DNA from: Poriferisodalis sp965262965
GTDB taxonomy: Bacteria; Actinomycetota; Acidimicrobiia; Acidimicrobiales; Poriferisodalaceae
Direction of reading: 5' to 3'
Length of the DNA stretch: 64,000 nucleotides
Assembly: GCF_965262965.1 (NCBI RefSeq)
Contig: NZ_OZ253573.1
Location: 620,001-684,000 of the forward strand
Position 1 is the first letter of the stretch. Every line of letters starts with the position of its first letter. The translations under genes were made by a program, and so were the position numbers. Of the stretch, positions 43,490 through 53,042 are shown piece after piece. The notes under the pieces were generated by a model that worked only from the letters and a program-made list of their open reading frames with translations, searched no databases and had not been told where the DNA came from.

Positions 43490-45562
43490 TCAGTTGTCGG
43501 CGCCGAACCAGCGATCGTGAAGCTGGCGGTACACGCCGTTTTCGCTCATTTCCAGCAACGCGATGTTGAGTTGCTCGCGTAGCTCGGCGTCGGCTTCGTT
43601 GAGCATGAACCCGTACTGCACCTTGTCGAAGTCGGGTCCGACGGTCAAGAACCGGCCTTGGCCTTCGTGAGCGACTCGGAAGTGCAGGACCGGTGCATCG
43701 AACACAATGGCATCCACCTCTCCTTGGTCCAAGAGTGCGTAGGCGTCGTCGACATCGGTCACGACGACCGGACCGACGCCGATCGACGGAAGGTAGGCGT
43801 GCGCGGCTGAGTCCTCTACGGTGGCCACTTGGTTCCCAGGAAGGTCGGACGGTCCAGCGATGTCTCCCCGCAGCTCGCTGACCGCCAGCGACGATGCAAT
43901 GGACGCGGTGAAACTGGCGAACACGAGCGTCCCAAGAGCGATCCACACCAGCGCGACAACCCGACCAGGCGAGCCCCGGGCCACTTTGTCGCCATAGCCG
44001 ACAGTGCTCATGGTCACCACTGACCAGTAGAGCGAGTCCCAAATGCCATGCCGATACCGCTCGCCAAAGTCAGGGTTTTGCCGGCGCTCCAGCCACCAGA
44101 TCAGATGAGCAGCCAACAGCACGGCAATACCGAACACAACGAGCAGCCATGGCAGGTCCGAGGACCAGATTGCCCGTAGGAACGACATGATTCGCTGCCC
44201 GAAGCCATGAGATCGCTGCGTTGACGTCATCACCGTCAAACCCGAGTCCAGGACCGGCAGCGAGAAGTCGACGATCTGCTCGCGCGACTCGGTGATGGCC
44301 GTGCCTCCGATCCCCACGTCGGCGACGCCTCTGGTGATGTCATCGATCTGTTTGGCGACGGTGTCCACCGCGTCGATCTCCACCGACATGCCCAACCGCG
44401 CCGCCAGCAGGCGCACGAGCTCTACCTCGAAGCCGCTGTAGGCGCGGTCTGCGTAGATCACGAACGGCGGGAGCGTGCGCGCCACAACCCGCAGGGTCCC
44501 CCCGTCACTGGCCCCGTCTGCGGACGCATCTTCGTAGGTAACTGCGCCCGGCGAGGCCGTCTCGAGCCAGCGCCCGACGGCGCCCGCGTTGGCGTCCACC
44601 CATTCCTGAGCGTGTCGGCGTATGTCTTCGGGGTCGCCACCGTGGCTCACCATGCGAACGTTCTGCGCAGAGATGTCCTCGAGCGGAATGACGACCTGCT
44701 CCCCAAGTCGGCGTACCCCCGGATTGGCGTCCAAGAAATCGGAGTTGGCCACCACCCGAATGTCATTGGGCGGCCAGCCGACTGCGCATGGGTCGTTGGC
44801 GCAGCCCCTGATGCCGGCGATGGACGTTGCGTCGAGGGCCGCTGCCTGATCTTCGGGCAGCGACGGGAAGGGGGTCTCGAGCCACACCACATCGACGCCG
44901 GGGACGAGCGCGCCGACGGTCCAGTTCGGTGTCCATGTGTAATACAGCACCGGCTGCCCGGCCTCGTAGCGGTCGATGGTTTCAGCGATGAGCGGCGAGT
45001 AGTCGCCTTGAACCTGCTCCACTGTCTCCGACAGCCCGTAGGCGCGCAGGTGATGGTCGATGGTCGCAGCGCACGACCACCCTGCGTCACAGCCGATGAG
45101 TTCAGCTCGGCCGTCGTCGTCGCGGTCAAACAGCGCTGCGATCTCCGGGTCGGCGAGTTCGGCCAGATTTGAGATTCCGTGAGCTTGCGCAGTGGCCGCG
45201 TCCATGAAATAGCCCTGCAGGGCCCCATCGTCCACCGTCGTGCCGACTTTGGTCACCGGGGCATCGGGAGCAATGAAGACGTCATGAGCCGGGAACCAGC
45301 CGTTGGCCCACAAGTCCACGTCTCCGGCAGCGACGGCGGTGTAGAAATCCGCGTTGTCCATCGTCACCGGACCGTCCACGCGGTAGCCCAGGCGCTCGAG
45401 CAGGAGCCGATAGACCTCCGCTTGGAACCAGCCGGTGTCCCACGTGGCTCGTGCCAACCGAACCCGGGGCTCCTGCTGAGCGATGGCCGCAGTCCCGGCA
45501 TCGGACACGACGAGCAGCAACGCCACAAGCGGTACGACAAAGACGGCGAATGCTCGGCGCAT
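43490..45562 (-). CDS. Receptor-channel fusion: OpuAC/ProX betaine-binding domain plus GluR0-like ligand-gated K+ channel
   Basis: 690 residues from the ATG at 45562, which has GAGG 8 bases upstream. Residues 1-28: signal peptide. About 33-335: OpuAC/ProX-type solute-binding domain (ARATWDTGW, LWANGWFP, YYTWTPNW, with aromatic-cage-like Trp). About 356-450: first half (S1) of an amino-acid-binding domain, with ESREQIVDFSLP (R427). 470-490: TM1. 517-525: TMSTVGYGD, a K+ filter. 532-560: TM2 with SFTASIASSL, like the SYTANLA gate motif of animal glutamate receptors. About 563-688: second half (S2), with FDAP (D622). This is the GluR0 layout with an extra N-terminal binding domain. Divergent from the BCCT gene. 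Confidence 0.9.
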   Translation of the reverse strand: MRRAFAVFVVPLVALLLVVSDAGTAAIAQQEPRVRLARATWDTGWFQAEVYRLLLERLGYRVDGPVTMDNADFYTAVAAGDVDLWANGWFPAHDVFIAPDAPVTKVGTTVDDGALQGYFMDAATAQAHGISNLAELADPEIAALFDRDDDGRAELIGCDAGWSCAATIDHHLRAYGLSETVEQVQGDYSPLIAETIDRYEAGQPVLYYTWTPNWTVGALVPGVDVVWLETPFPSLPEDQAAALDATSIAGIRGCANDPCAVGWPPNDIRVVANSDFLDANPGVRRLGEQVVIPLEDISAQNVRMVSHGGDPEDIRRHAQEWVDANAGAVGRWLETASPGAVTYEDASADGASDGGTLRVVARTLPPFVIYADRAYSGFEVELVRLLAARLGMSVEIDAVDTVAKQIDDITRGVADVGIGGTAITESREQIVDFSLPVLDSGLTVMTSTQRSHGFGQRIMSFLRAIWSSDLPWLLVVFGIAVLLAAHLIWWLERRQNPDFGERYRHGIWDSLYWSVVTMSTVGYGDKVARGSPGRVVALVWIALGTLVFASFTASIASSLAVSELRGDIAGPSDLPGNQVATVEDSAAHAYLPSIGVGPVVVTDVDDAYALLDQGEVDAIVFDAPVLHFRVAHEGQGRFLTVGPDFDKVQYGFMLNEADAELREQLNIALLEMSENGVYRQLHDRWFGADN

Positions 45563-45774
45563 GGACGGCACCTCAGCAGACATCGGGCGCTGGCTGGCCT
45601 GCGGCGGGACGACCGACCACTTGCGTTTCGGCCGCACCAAGGGGGGGTCGCATTGAGCCCCGTCCAAGGGGCCACGCGCGACTCTACTAGGTTGACGTTT
45701 GGGCCAGTTCGGACTCGCGCCGCGGGGCATGCGAGCTTCCGGACCAAGCAAAGACCACCCAAAGGGGGGCCGTC
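45563..45774. promoter_or_regulatory. Divergent promoter region of the betaine receptor-channel / BCCT locus
   Basis: 212 bp between two divergent starts. A possible minus-strand -10 box TAGAGT is at 45681-45686 and a possible plus-strand -35 TTGACG at 45692-45697. A short inverted repeat GCCCC / GGGGC (45657-45661, 45668-45672) could be an operator. The BCCT start has an AAAGGGGGG ribosome site. Both genes may be co-regulated. Box assignments are tentative. Confidence 0.35.
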
Positions 45775-47601
45775 ATGGACGACGACGCCGACGGGGCTCC
45801 AGCGGATCCGCGGATCCATCGCAGTCCCGACGACACCGACATCGATTTGACCGAGGCGACTCTGGCGCTCCACGACTGGGAAGTGCAGGAGGAGGAGCTT
45901 CGACGCGAGGCGATCCAAAATCGCAAGCCCTTCGAGGGGCTGCAGGTCGACCCCGACATCGACTTCTATCCAGAGGTCGCAGACCGGGAGCCCGGCGACC
46001 GCAACATCGTCCGGGTGGGCTTCGACATCCACCCGCAAGTGACCTTCTGGGCAGCTGGATTCCTCACCGTCTTCATCACCCTTTCGCTCGTGTTCACCGA
46101 AGCGACCGCCGGTGCCTTCAGCGCAATCCTCGATTTCATCAACACCAAGCTGGGCTGGTTGTACATACTCGACTTCAACATCTTCGTCGGTGTAGCGCTG
46201 TACTTCGCTTTCAGCCGGTACGGCAAGATCAAGCTCGGCGGTCCGTTCGCCCGGCCGGAGTTCTCCACCGGCGCCTGGTACGCGATGCTGCTGTCAGCAG
46301 GTCTCGGGATCGGGCTGATGTTCTGGGGAGTCGCAGAGCCGATCTTCCACCTCAGCTCGCCGCCGCCGTTGTTCGATGTCGAAGCGGGCACGGGTGCCGC
46401 GGGCAAAGCGGCCCTGGCCACCACTTATCTGCACTGGGGCATACACGGCTGGGCCTTGTACGGTCTGGTAGCTCTCGCCCTCGGCTTCTTCGCCTACAAC
46501 CGAGGGCTGCCGCTCACGTTCCGATCGATCTTCTACCCGGTCCTCGGCCCGAAGATCTACGGCAACTGGGGCCACGCCATTGACACTCTGACGGTGGTGG
46601 CAACCCTGTTCGGGTTGGCCACATCGCTCGGCTTCGGTGCGGGGCAGGCCGCTGCGGGACTCCACAAGCTGTTTGGCTTGCCCGAGGGCACCGGCTTCCA
46701 GATCTTGCTGATCGCAGTAATCACCGGCCTCGCCACAATCTCGGTCGTCGCGGGCCTTGATGCCGGGGTGAAGCGGCTCAGCCAGATCAACATCTACCTG
46801 GCTGGCGCGTTCCTGATCTTCGTGCTCCTGGTCGGCCCGACATTGTTCATCCTGTCGCTGTTCACCCAGAGCCTCGGCTACTACATCCAAGTCCTTCCTG
46901 AGTTCGCCTTCTGGAACGAGGCCTTCACCGGCACCAGCTGGCAGGCCGGATGGACGATCTTCTACTGGGGATGGTGGATCTCGTGGTCGCCGTTCGTCGG
47001 GATGTTCATCGCCCGGATCTCGAAAGGACGTTCCGTGCGGGAGCTGCTGACGGGCGTCATCTTCCTGCCGTCGATCCTGTGCTTCTTATGGATGGCCGTC
47101 TTCGGCGGCTCGGCGATCGACCTCCAGCTGAGCGGTGAGCGAGACGTGGCGACCGCTGTCAACGAGAACGTCGCTACGGCCCTGTTCGACATGCTCGAGG
47201 CATTCCCGTTGACCGGATTTGTGTCATTGGTCGGGGTGCTGCTGCTGGTCTCGTTCTTCGTGACGTCCTCGGACTCAGGATCGTTGGTGGTTGACCATCT
47301 CACCTCTGGAGGCAAGCTCGACTCCCCCAAGCCACAGCGAGTGTTCTGGGCGATCATGGAGGGAGCCGTCGCAGTCGTCCTGCTGCTCGGCGGAGGCTTG
47401 TCGGCGCTGCAGACCGCGGCCGTAGCGACCGGATTGCCCTTCGCAGTGATATTGCTCGTCATGTGCTGGAGCATGAAGAAGGCGTTCGACGAAGAACTGG
47501 ACTTGCTCGAAAGCCATTACGACGAGGTGATCTTCCGATCACAGCACAAAGGACTCATCGACACCTTGAAGTCCCGCCTCGCCGCGGGGCTGAAGAAGTA
47601 A
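45775..47601 (+). CDS. BCCT-family betaine/choline/carnitine transporter
   Basis: 608 residues. An acidic N-terminal tail of about 80 residues is followed by 12 membrane segments. BCCT signatures: GLGIGLMFWGVAEP (176-189), LHWGIHGWALYG (219-230), and FYWGWWISWSPFVGMF with ARISKGRS (396-420), which contains the Trp cage that binds betaine-type substrates in BetP. It takes up quaternary ammonium solutes with Na+ or H+. Unlike the usual partners of OpuAC proteins it is not an ABC transporter. The next gene is 29 bp on. Confidence 0.95.
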   Translation: MDDDADGAPADPRIHRSPDDTDIDLTEATLALHDWEVQEEELRREAIQNRKPFEGLQVDPDIDFYPEVADREPGDRNIVRVGFDIHPQVTFWAAGFLTVFITLSLVFTEATAGAFSAILDFINTKLGWLYILDFNIFVGVALYFAFSRYGKIKLGGPFARPEFSTGAWYAMLLSAGLGIGLMFWGVAEPIFHLSSPPPLFDVEAGTGAAGKAALATTYLHWGIHGWALYGLVALALGFFAYNRGLPLTFRSIFYPVLGPKIYGNWGHAIDTLTVVATLFGLATSLGFGAGQAAAGLHKLFGLPEGTGFQILLIAVITGLATISVVAGLDAGVKRLSQINIYLAGAFLIFVLLVGPTLFILSLFTQSLGYYIQVLPEFAFWNEAFTGTSWQAGWTIFYWGWWISWSPFVGMFIARISKGRSVRELLTGVIFLPSILCFLWMAVFGGSAIDLQLSGERDVATAVNENVATALFDMLEAFPLTGFVSLVGVLLLVSFFVTSSDSGSLVVDHLTSGGKLDSPKPQRVFWAIMEGAVAVVLLLGGGLSALQTAAVATGLPFAVILLVMCWSMKKAFDEELDLLESHYDEVIFRSQHKGLIDTLKSRLAAGLKK

Positions 47602-47630
47602 CTCAGAGGCACGCGCACTGGAGGCCCGAG

Positions 47631-48728
47631 ATGCCCGCTGCAAGCCACATACAAACAAGCCCACTCGGAGCAACTGGTCTCGACCGGACGCATCGCCGTC
47701 CTCGCCGCCGAGCTATCGCCCGGCTCGTGGCCGTGCTCGGCGCAGCGGCACTGGTGCTCTCGGCGTGCGGCACAATCGAAGACGACGACACGATTGCCAT
47801 CGCTCGGGCAACTTGGGACAGCGGCCATATGCAGGCCGCGATCTACGCGCAGCTGCTCACCGAGCTCGGCTATTCGGTGACCGATCCCGCCGAGCACACG
47901 CTGGACCCCAACGGTTTCTACCCGGCGCTCGGCAACGGCCAGTACGACCTCTGGGCAAACGGCTGGTTCCCGATTCACGACATCTACCTGGAAGCCGAGC
48001 GCGTCACCGGGCAGTCGGTCGAGCTTCCGATCGAGCCTGTGGGATACCAGGTGCGTTCAGGGGCCTTGCAGGGATACATGATCGACAAGGCCACGGCGGA
48101 CAGCATGGGAATCACGTCGATGCACCAGCTGGCCGATCCCTCAGTCGCCGAAGTATTCGACCATGACGGCGACGGCCTCGCGGACCTGATCGGATGCAAT
48201 GAAGGCTGGGGCTGCAACTCCGTCATCGAATCGCACATCGCGGATTTGGACTGGGGCGGCAACGTTGAGCAGGTCGTCGGTGACTACGGCGATCTCGTGG
48301 CCGGTGTCCAAGCGTCGATAGCAGCGGGCGAGCCAGCGCTGTTCTACGCCTGGACGCCGAACTGGACCTTCGAGGCCCTTCGGCCCGGCGTCGATGCCGT
48401 CTGGCTGGAGTCATCAGCCATCGAGGACGACGAGGGCCTGACTCTGGTGGAGGGCCTCGACGGCTGCGCGGCTGATCCGTGCAATCTTGGCTGGGCGGTC
48501 AGCAGCATCCGCGCAGTCGCGCACGAGGACCTCCTTGCCGACCATCCCGACATACGGCGCCTGCTTGAGGTCGTGACCATCCCGCTGGCCGACATCGCCG
48601 TCCAAAATGCCCTGATGGCTGGCGCCGAGCGGGACTACTCCGAAGAGCAGATCGTCGCCGACGCCGCCAAGTGGATCGCTGATAACCGGGCGACAGTGGA
48701 CGGCTGGTTGGAGACCGCTAGGGGCTGA
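47631..48728 (+). CDS. OpuAC/ProX-type glycine-betaine-binding lipoprotein
   Basis: 365 residues from the ATG at 47631, with GGAGG upstream. Lipobox LVLSAC gives lipidated C46. The binding domain is clearly paralogous to the N-terminal domain of the receptor-channel gene: ARATWDSGH, LWANGWFP, FYAWTPNW, and matching Cys pairs (GCNEGWGC; GCAADPC). It should bind betaine or a similar solute outside the membrane. ProV/ProW-like ATPase and permease genes are absent; it follows the BCCT gene instead. Confidence 0.9.
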   Translation: MPAASHIQTSPLGATGLDRTHRRPRRRAIARLVAVLGAAALVLSACGTIEDDDTIAIARATWDSGHMQAAIYAQLLTELGYSVTDPAEHTLDPNGFYPALGNGQYDLWANGWFPIHDIYLEAERVTGQSVELPIEPVGYQVRSGALQGYMIDKATADSMGITSMHQLADPSVAEVFDHDGDGLADLIGCNEGWGCNSVIESHIADLDWGGNVEQVVGDYGDLVAGVQASIAAGEPALFYAWTPNWTFEALRPGVDAVWLESSAIEDDEGLTLVEGLDGCAADPCNLGWAVSSIRAVAHEDLLADHPDIRRLLEVVTIPLADIAVQNALMAGAERDYSEEQIVADAAKWIADNRATVDGWLETARG

Positions 48729-48771
48729 GTGGGCTGCGCCCGGCCAGAAAGTCAGCAACTTCGGCGAGTCC

Positions 48772-51057
48772 CTAGATGTCTCGCATATCGGCGGTCACTG
48801 CTGCCACCGCCTCAGCGCTGAAGGCCATAGGGATGAGGTCGCAGGCGAGCCAGGCGCTGCGCTGATCGAGGTCGTGGTCGCCGCCGCGGACACCGGACAC
48901 ACCGTGCGGCACCACCCAGCCCGAGTTGTCCCAATCGCCGAGATCGAACGCATAGCGGGCGCACGAACCGTGAATGGCTCGCTCACCGGTCTCAGGAGCT
49001 GTCCCGCCTTGGCGAACCGTGTCCGCGTCGCCCCCGCAGCCGTCGACGGGCGGGTGCAGCTCGCGGGCCGACGGGAGGGCCGAGGCGAGTGGGTGCGGCG
49101 AGGCCATACGGTGCAGCCGCTCCCACGCCCACGTCTGGGGATCACCGCCGAGGCGCTGGCTCAGCTCGGCCGCCGTCTCATCGACACACGCACTGACCGC
49201 CATGCGCAGCCCGATCGGATTGTCAAGACCGGGCACGACGTCGAACCGCCGCTCGCAGATCATGCGAACTGCAGCTCCGGCGGCCATGCGGCTGGCTTCG
49301 GCAGCGGGCGGCCACCCGGAGGCACCGAGTTCAGCGCCGGCAATGCCGAGCCGCTCGGTGATCGCCTCGATGAGACGCCGTTTGATCACTGCATAGACGG
49401 TCGCGGCCGCAGACTCGGCGGTCATGCGGTGGTCCCAGGCGGCGAGCATGTCAAGCAGCCCATTCGCCATCTCGTGGCCACACTCCACGCCGTACTCGAA
49501 CACAAGATCGAGCACCTTGGGCGCGACCAGCGACGTCACGTCCGCGTGAACGCTGGCCATGTCCGCCACGGTTGCGTCTGACATCGGCGCGATCAGCTCG
49601 CAGACACGGTCGTGCCGGGCCGGGCCGGCGTAGTCCAGCGAGATGTACGGCCCTGCGTCAGCAGTCCGGTTGTTGGCAGTGACGAGAAAGCCCCGCTGCG
49701 GATCGGACGACTCGGGCAATTGCTCGAACGGCACGGCTTCGAGACCGTCCCACGCGAACTCGTCAGTCGCCGGAACCGGGGTCCATCTGCTTGCGGGCGA
49801 ACGCTCAATGACCCGGCCCCGGATCTTGAACGCAATCTTGCCGGCGCGGTCGGCCACGAGCAGGTTGTTGACCGGCAGCACCCAGGGGCGAGCTGCTTCG
49901 ATCGACTCGTCAACCGAGTCGGCTTCGAGCATGGGCCACAGCGCGTCGAGCGTGGTGTCGGCGCCGTACATGCCGGTCCACATCATCGACAGCGCGACGC
50001 CGTCGCCAGGGTCGCCGAGGACCACAGGTCCGCGGGGCGTCGTGCCGCACAGCACGTCGACATCGCCCTCGCCCCGGATGCGAAGCGTCTCGGTTCGCCA
50101 CTGCATCTGGGTGGACTCGCCATCCGATTCAATGGGTCCGAATCGCTCGACGAAGACGTCTGTGTCGTCGCACATGCCGTGCGTGATGCACCACGCGACC
50201 TCGGCGTTGTGGCCGAAGTGAGGAAAGCCGGGAACGCCCGGAAAGCCCATCCCGATGGCGTCGAAGTCGTCGCAGGTGATGTGGCACTGGTGGTACACGT
50301 TCGGGAATTCGATGCCCCGGTGAGGGTCTCCGGCGAGCAGCGGCTTGCCGCTGGCCGTGCGGTCGCCGCGAAGCGCCCACGAGTTGGAAGCCCCGTCGGC
50401 GTCCATCGCCGCAGCCAGCGCGGCCATATCGCTTGCCGCTGTGTCGAGAACTGCGGCAGCGTCACCCAGCAGATCGGGTCCCGGGCCGCCGCCGGGCAGT
50501 ATCGCCGAGTCGGCGGTGATGTCACCGACGGTCGCCATGACTGCCTCGGGTCCGGCTTGGGCCATGATCCGCCCGCGCCACAACTTGCGAGTGAGCGTTC
50601 CCATGAAGATGTGGCGGAGCTTGTAGACGGCCACGCAGTGCCACGGCTCCCACAATTCGGGCGGCGCCGGGTGGTGATCGAATTCGGGCGGCAGCGCCTC
50701 AGCGTGGTCAGCCAGCCACCGGTTCACACCCTCTGCATACACCTCGGTCATCGCACGTGTGCGCGGCGCGAGGGCCTCCCAGTCGGCCCGGGCGATGTCG
50801 GCGAGTCCAAGCCGTCGGAAGAAGGCGTCCTCGCGGGCTCCGGCCATGCCGACAACCTCAGCCCACCGGCCCAGTACGCGACGCCGGTCCCATTCCATCT
50901 GCCAAATGCGATCGTCGGCAGCCACCCAGCCCTGCGCTGCGAAAGCAGCCTCTGGCGAGGGCGCGTCGACGTGGGCGATACCCCAGGTGTCTCGCCGAAT
51001 CGTCGCGCCGAGCGCCCCTGCCGGTGTCTCGCTGTCCGATGTGATGGGCTCAGCCAT
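48772..51057 (-). CDS. Penicillin acylase family protein (Ntn amidohydrolase)
   Basis: 761 residues from the ATG at 51057; the longer frame to 51282 overlaps the next gene. The alpha part has IRRDTWGIAHVDAPSPEAAF and GWVAADDRIWQMEWDRRR. The autocatalytic cleavage site and beta-chain Ser is S224 in ASNSWALRG, with ASGKPLLAGDPH following. It hydrolyses an amide, perhaps acyl-homoserine lactones, cyclic amides or penicillin-like compounds. A classical signal peptide is not visible, although family members are often periplasmic. Confidence 0.9.
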   Translation of the reverse strand: MAEPITSDSETPAGALGATIRRDTWGIAHVDAPSPEAAFAAQGWVAADDRIWQMEWDRRRVLGRWAEVVGMAGAREDAFFRRLGLADIARADWEALAPRTRAMTEVYAEGVNRWLADHAEALPPEFDHHPAPPELWEPWHCVAVYKLRHIFMGTLTRKLWRGRIMAQAGPEAVMATVGDITADSAILPGGGPGPDLLGDAAAVLDTAASDMAALAAAMDADGASNSWALRGDRTASGKPLLAGDPHRGIEFPNVYHQCHITCDDFDAIGMGFPGVPGFPHFGHNAEVAWCITHGMCDDTDVFVERFGPIESDGESTQMQWRTETLRIRGEGDVDVLCGTTPRGPVVLGDPGDGVALSMMWTGMYGADTTLDALWPMLEADSVDESIEAARPWVLPVNNLLVADRAGKIAFKIRGRVIERSPASRWTPVPATDEFAWDGLEAVPFEQLPESSDPQRGFLVTANNRTADAGPYISLDYAGPARHDRVCELIAPMSDATVADMASVHADVTSLVAPKVLDLVFEYGVECGHEMANGLLDMLAAWDHRMTAESAAATVYAVIKRRLIEAITERLGIAGAELGASGWPPAAEASRMAAGAAVRMICERRFDVVPGLDNPIGLRMAVSACVDETAAELSQRLGGDPQTWAWERLHRMASPHPLASALPSARELHPPVDGCGGDADTVRQGGTAPETGERAIHGSCARYAFDLGDWDNSGWVVPHGVSGVRGGDHDLDQRSAWLACDLIPMAFSAEAVAAVTADMRDI

Positions 51058-51133
51058 GGACGCCAAGCTACGGCGGCGGTCCGGTCGCTGCGAGGTGGTT
51101 CTGGCCACAATTGTCGACCCGCGCTGTGTCCCC

Positions 51134-52048
51134 TCAGCGAGCAGTCGGGCTTCGCAGCACCGCGTCGAGCGCGTCTGCCAGCGCCGGGTGCGCGAACCCG
51201 AATCCGCTGTCGACGAGTGCGTCCGGAACGACTCGCGCCGAGTCGAGCAGCAGTGCTTGGCCCATCTCCCCCAGCGCAGCACGTATTGCCAAGCCGGGTG
51301 CGGGCATGAGCGACGGCCGCTTGAGCGCCTTGCTCAACGCGCGCTGAAAGTCACGTTGGCGGAGCGGGTTCGGCGCAGTCAGGTTGACCGGCCCAACGAC
51401 GCTTTCGGCATCGATGAGGTGCCGGATGGCCCTCACCTCATCGTCGAGGCTGATCCAGCTCCACCACTGCTGGCCTCGTCCGAGCGGACCGCCAGCGCCG
51501 AGCTTGGTGATGCGGACCATCCGTCGCAGCGCCTCGGCCCCAGGGCCCACGACCAGACCAGTTCGGATGCGCATCAGCCGCACGCCAGCGTCCGTGACGG
51601 GTGCCGCAGCGAGTTCCCAGCGTTTGCACACGTCAGCCAGGAAGCCGTCGCCCGGCAATGACCGCTCAGTGAGCTCGTCATCGCCCCGGCTGCCGTAGAA
51701 GCCAATCGCAGAACCGCTCACGAACACCGACGGCTTGGCATCAAGTTGTGACACAGCACCCGCCAGCAACTTTGTCGACTCGACGCGGCTCGACATGATC
51801 GCCGACTTGCGAGCAGAGGTCCACCGCCCTGCGATGCCCTCCCCGGCTAGGTGCACAATCGCATCGAGCCCTTCGAGCGCCTCGACCTCGATCGTTCCGG
51901 ACTCGACGTCCCACTCCACTGTCGGTTCGGCGAGATTGGCGCGGCGCGACACCCCCACGACGTCGTGGCCGTCCGCCCGCAAGCTGGCCGCGAGCGCGCC
52001 TCCGATGAGCCCTCGCACGCCGGTGATCGCCACTCGCATGTCACTCAT
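51134..52048 (-). CDS. TIGR01777-type NAD(P)-dependent epimerase
   Basis: 304 residues from the ATG at 52048; adjacent in-frame ATGs at 52051 and 52039 are also possible. Rossmann glycine motif VAITGVRGLIGGALA, HLAGEGIAGRWT, FVSGSAIGFYGSRGDDELTE with the Tyr/Ser, and a C-terminal DUF1731-like part (NPLRQRDFQRALSKAL). Related YfcH-type proteins are of unknown substrate. Confidence 0.9.
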   Translation of the reverse strand: MSDMRVAITGVRGLIGGALAASLRADGHDVVGVSRRANLAEPTVEWDVESGTIEVEALEGLDAIVHLAGEGIAGRWTSARKSAIMSSRVESTKLLAGAVSQLDAKPSVFVSGSAIGFYGSRGDDELTERSLPGDGFLADVCKRWELAAAPVTDAGVRLMRIRTGLVVGPGAEALRRMVRITKLGAGGPLGRGQQWWSWISLDDEVRAIRHLIDAESVVGPVNLTAPNPLRQRDFQRALSKALKRPSLMPAPGLAIRAALGEMGQALLLDSARVVPDALVDSGFGFAHPALADALDAVLRSPTAR

Positions 52049-52122
52049 CATGTCGCAAGTCCGCACCCCCGCAATGTCGCGGCGGCGGACGGCAGCAGAT
52101 CTGGGCGGTCGAGCGGCCTTGG

Positions 52123-52905
52123 CTAGCGACCTTGGAATCTGCCGGGACGGCGTTCTGAGACGGAGGCCATGCCTTCTTTGGCGTCCTCGGTACCCCCCAG
52201 GCGGAGCTGCTCGGCGGCCTCGCGCCGGGTGATCTCTCGGACGCGGTCACCGAGGCCCAGACGCAGCGTGGCCTTGATGGAGCGCACCGCCAGCGGGGCG
52301 TTCGCGGCGATCTCGCGAGCGACCTCGATTGCCCGATCGCGTACTTGATCGGCCCGGACGCACTCGTCGGCGAGACCCAGCTCGACGGCCTCGTCGCCCT
52401 TGTAGCGCTTGGCCCCCAGCAGCACCTTCGCGGCGCGTTCGGGACCGAGCAGCGCCGGCAGTGTCACGCTCATGCCGAAGCCCTGATGAATGCCGAGCGA
52501 AGCGAAGTTGGCACAGAAGCGAGCTTCGGGACAGGTGATGCGGATGTCCGGCACCATCGCCAGACCCAGACCGCCGCCGATGGCCGGACCATGGATGGCA
52601 CCCACGATCGGCAAGGTGACGTCGAACAGCCGGCCCGAACCCTGGTACAGCATCAAGGTGGCCTCGCCGCCCACCTTCTCTTCCGCACCGCCGCCGACGC
52701 CATCGCCGCCGAGATCGGCCCCGGCGCAGAACGATCGCCCGGCTGCGGCGAGGACGGCACATCCGATGCTGGTGTCGCGCTCCAGCTCGACCAGCGCGTC
52801 AGCAATGTCATGCACCTGGCGGTAGCTCAGAAAGTTGTGCGGCGGACGGTCCATGACCACCACACCGACGCGCCCATCGCGCTCGACCCTCAGTCCGTCT
52901 GCCAT
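52123..52905 (-). CDS. Enoyl-CoA hydratase/isomerase family protein
   Basis: 260 residues with a GGAGGAA-type ribosome site upstream of the ATG. Crotonase signatures: GRSFCAGADLGGDG (oxyanion hole), AIHGPAIGGGLGLAMVPDIR, NFASLGIHQGFGMSVTLPALLG. The position that holds a catalytic Glu in hydratases reads HQGFG, so it may be an isomerase or act on another CoA ester. Ends with LGGTEDAKEGMASVSERRPGRF. Confidence 0.9.
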   Translation of the reverse strand: MADGLRVERDGRVGVVVMDRPPHNFLSYRQVHDIADALVELERDTSIGCAVLAAAGRSFCAGADLGGDGVGGGAEEKVGGEATLMLYQGSGRLFDVTLPIVGAIHGPAIGGGLGLAMVPDIRITCPEARFCANFASLGIHQGFGMSVTLPALLGPERAAKVLLGAKRYKGDEAVELGLADECVRADQVRDRAIEVAREIAANAPLAVRSIKATLRLGLGDRVREITRREAAEQLRLGGTEDAKEGMASVSERRPGRFQGR

Positions 52906-53042
52906 CGGTGTTCCTCCGTCGTCGCGGCGGCTGCTGTGCCTCCGGTCGGCGGCTCACGCTAGCGCTGGCCGAACTAGCGTGACCGCAGCACCGTTCTGGC
53001 AACACCGCCATGTTCGGGCTGAGTGTGCGCCGAGGGGGAGCC

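Noticed and set aside
43490..45562. The receptor-channel gene as an ordinary amino-acid ABC binding protein plus unrelated K+ channel
   Set aside because: One uninterrupted frame with the channel inserted between the S1 and S2 halves of the same binding fold matches the GluR0 design, so a chance join of separate genes is unlikely.
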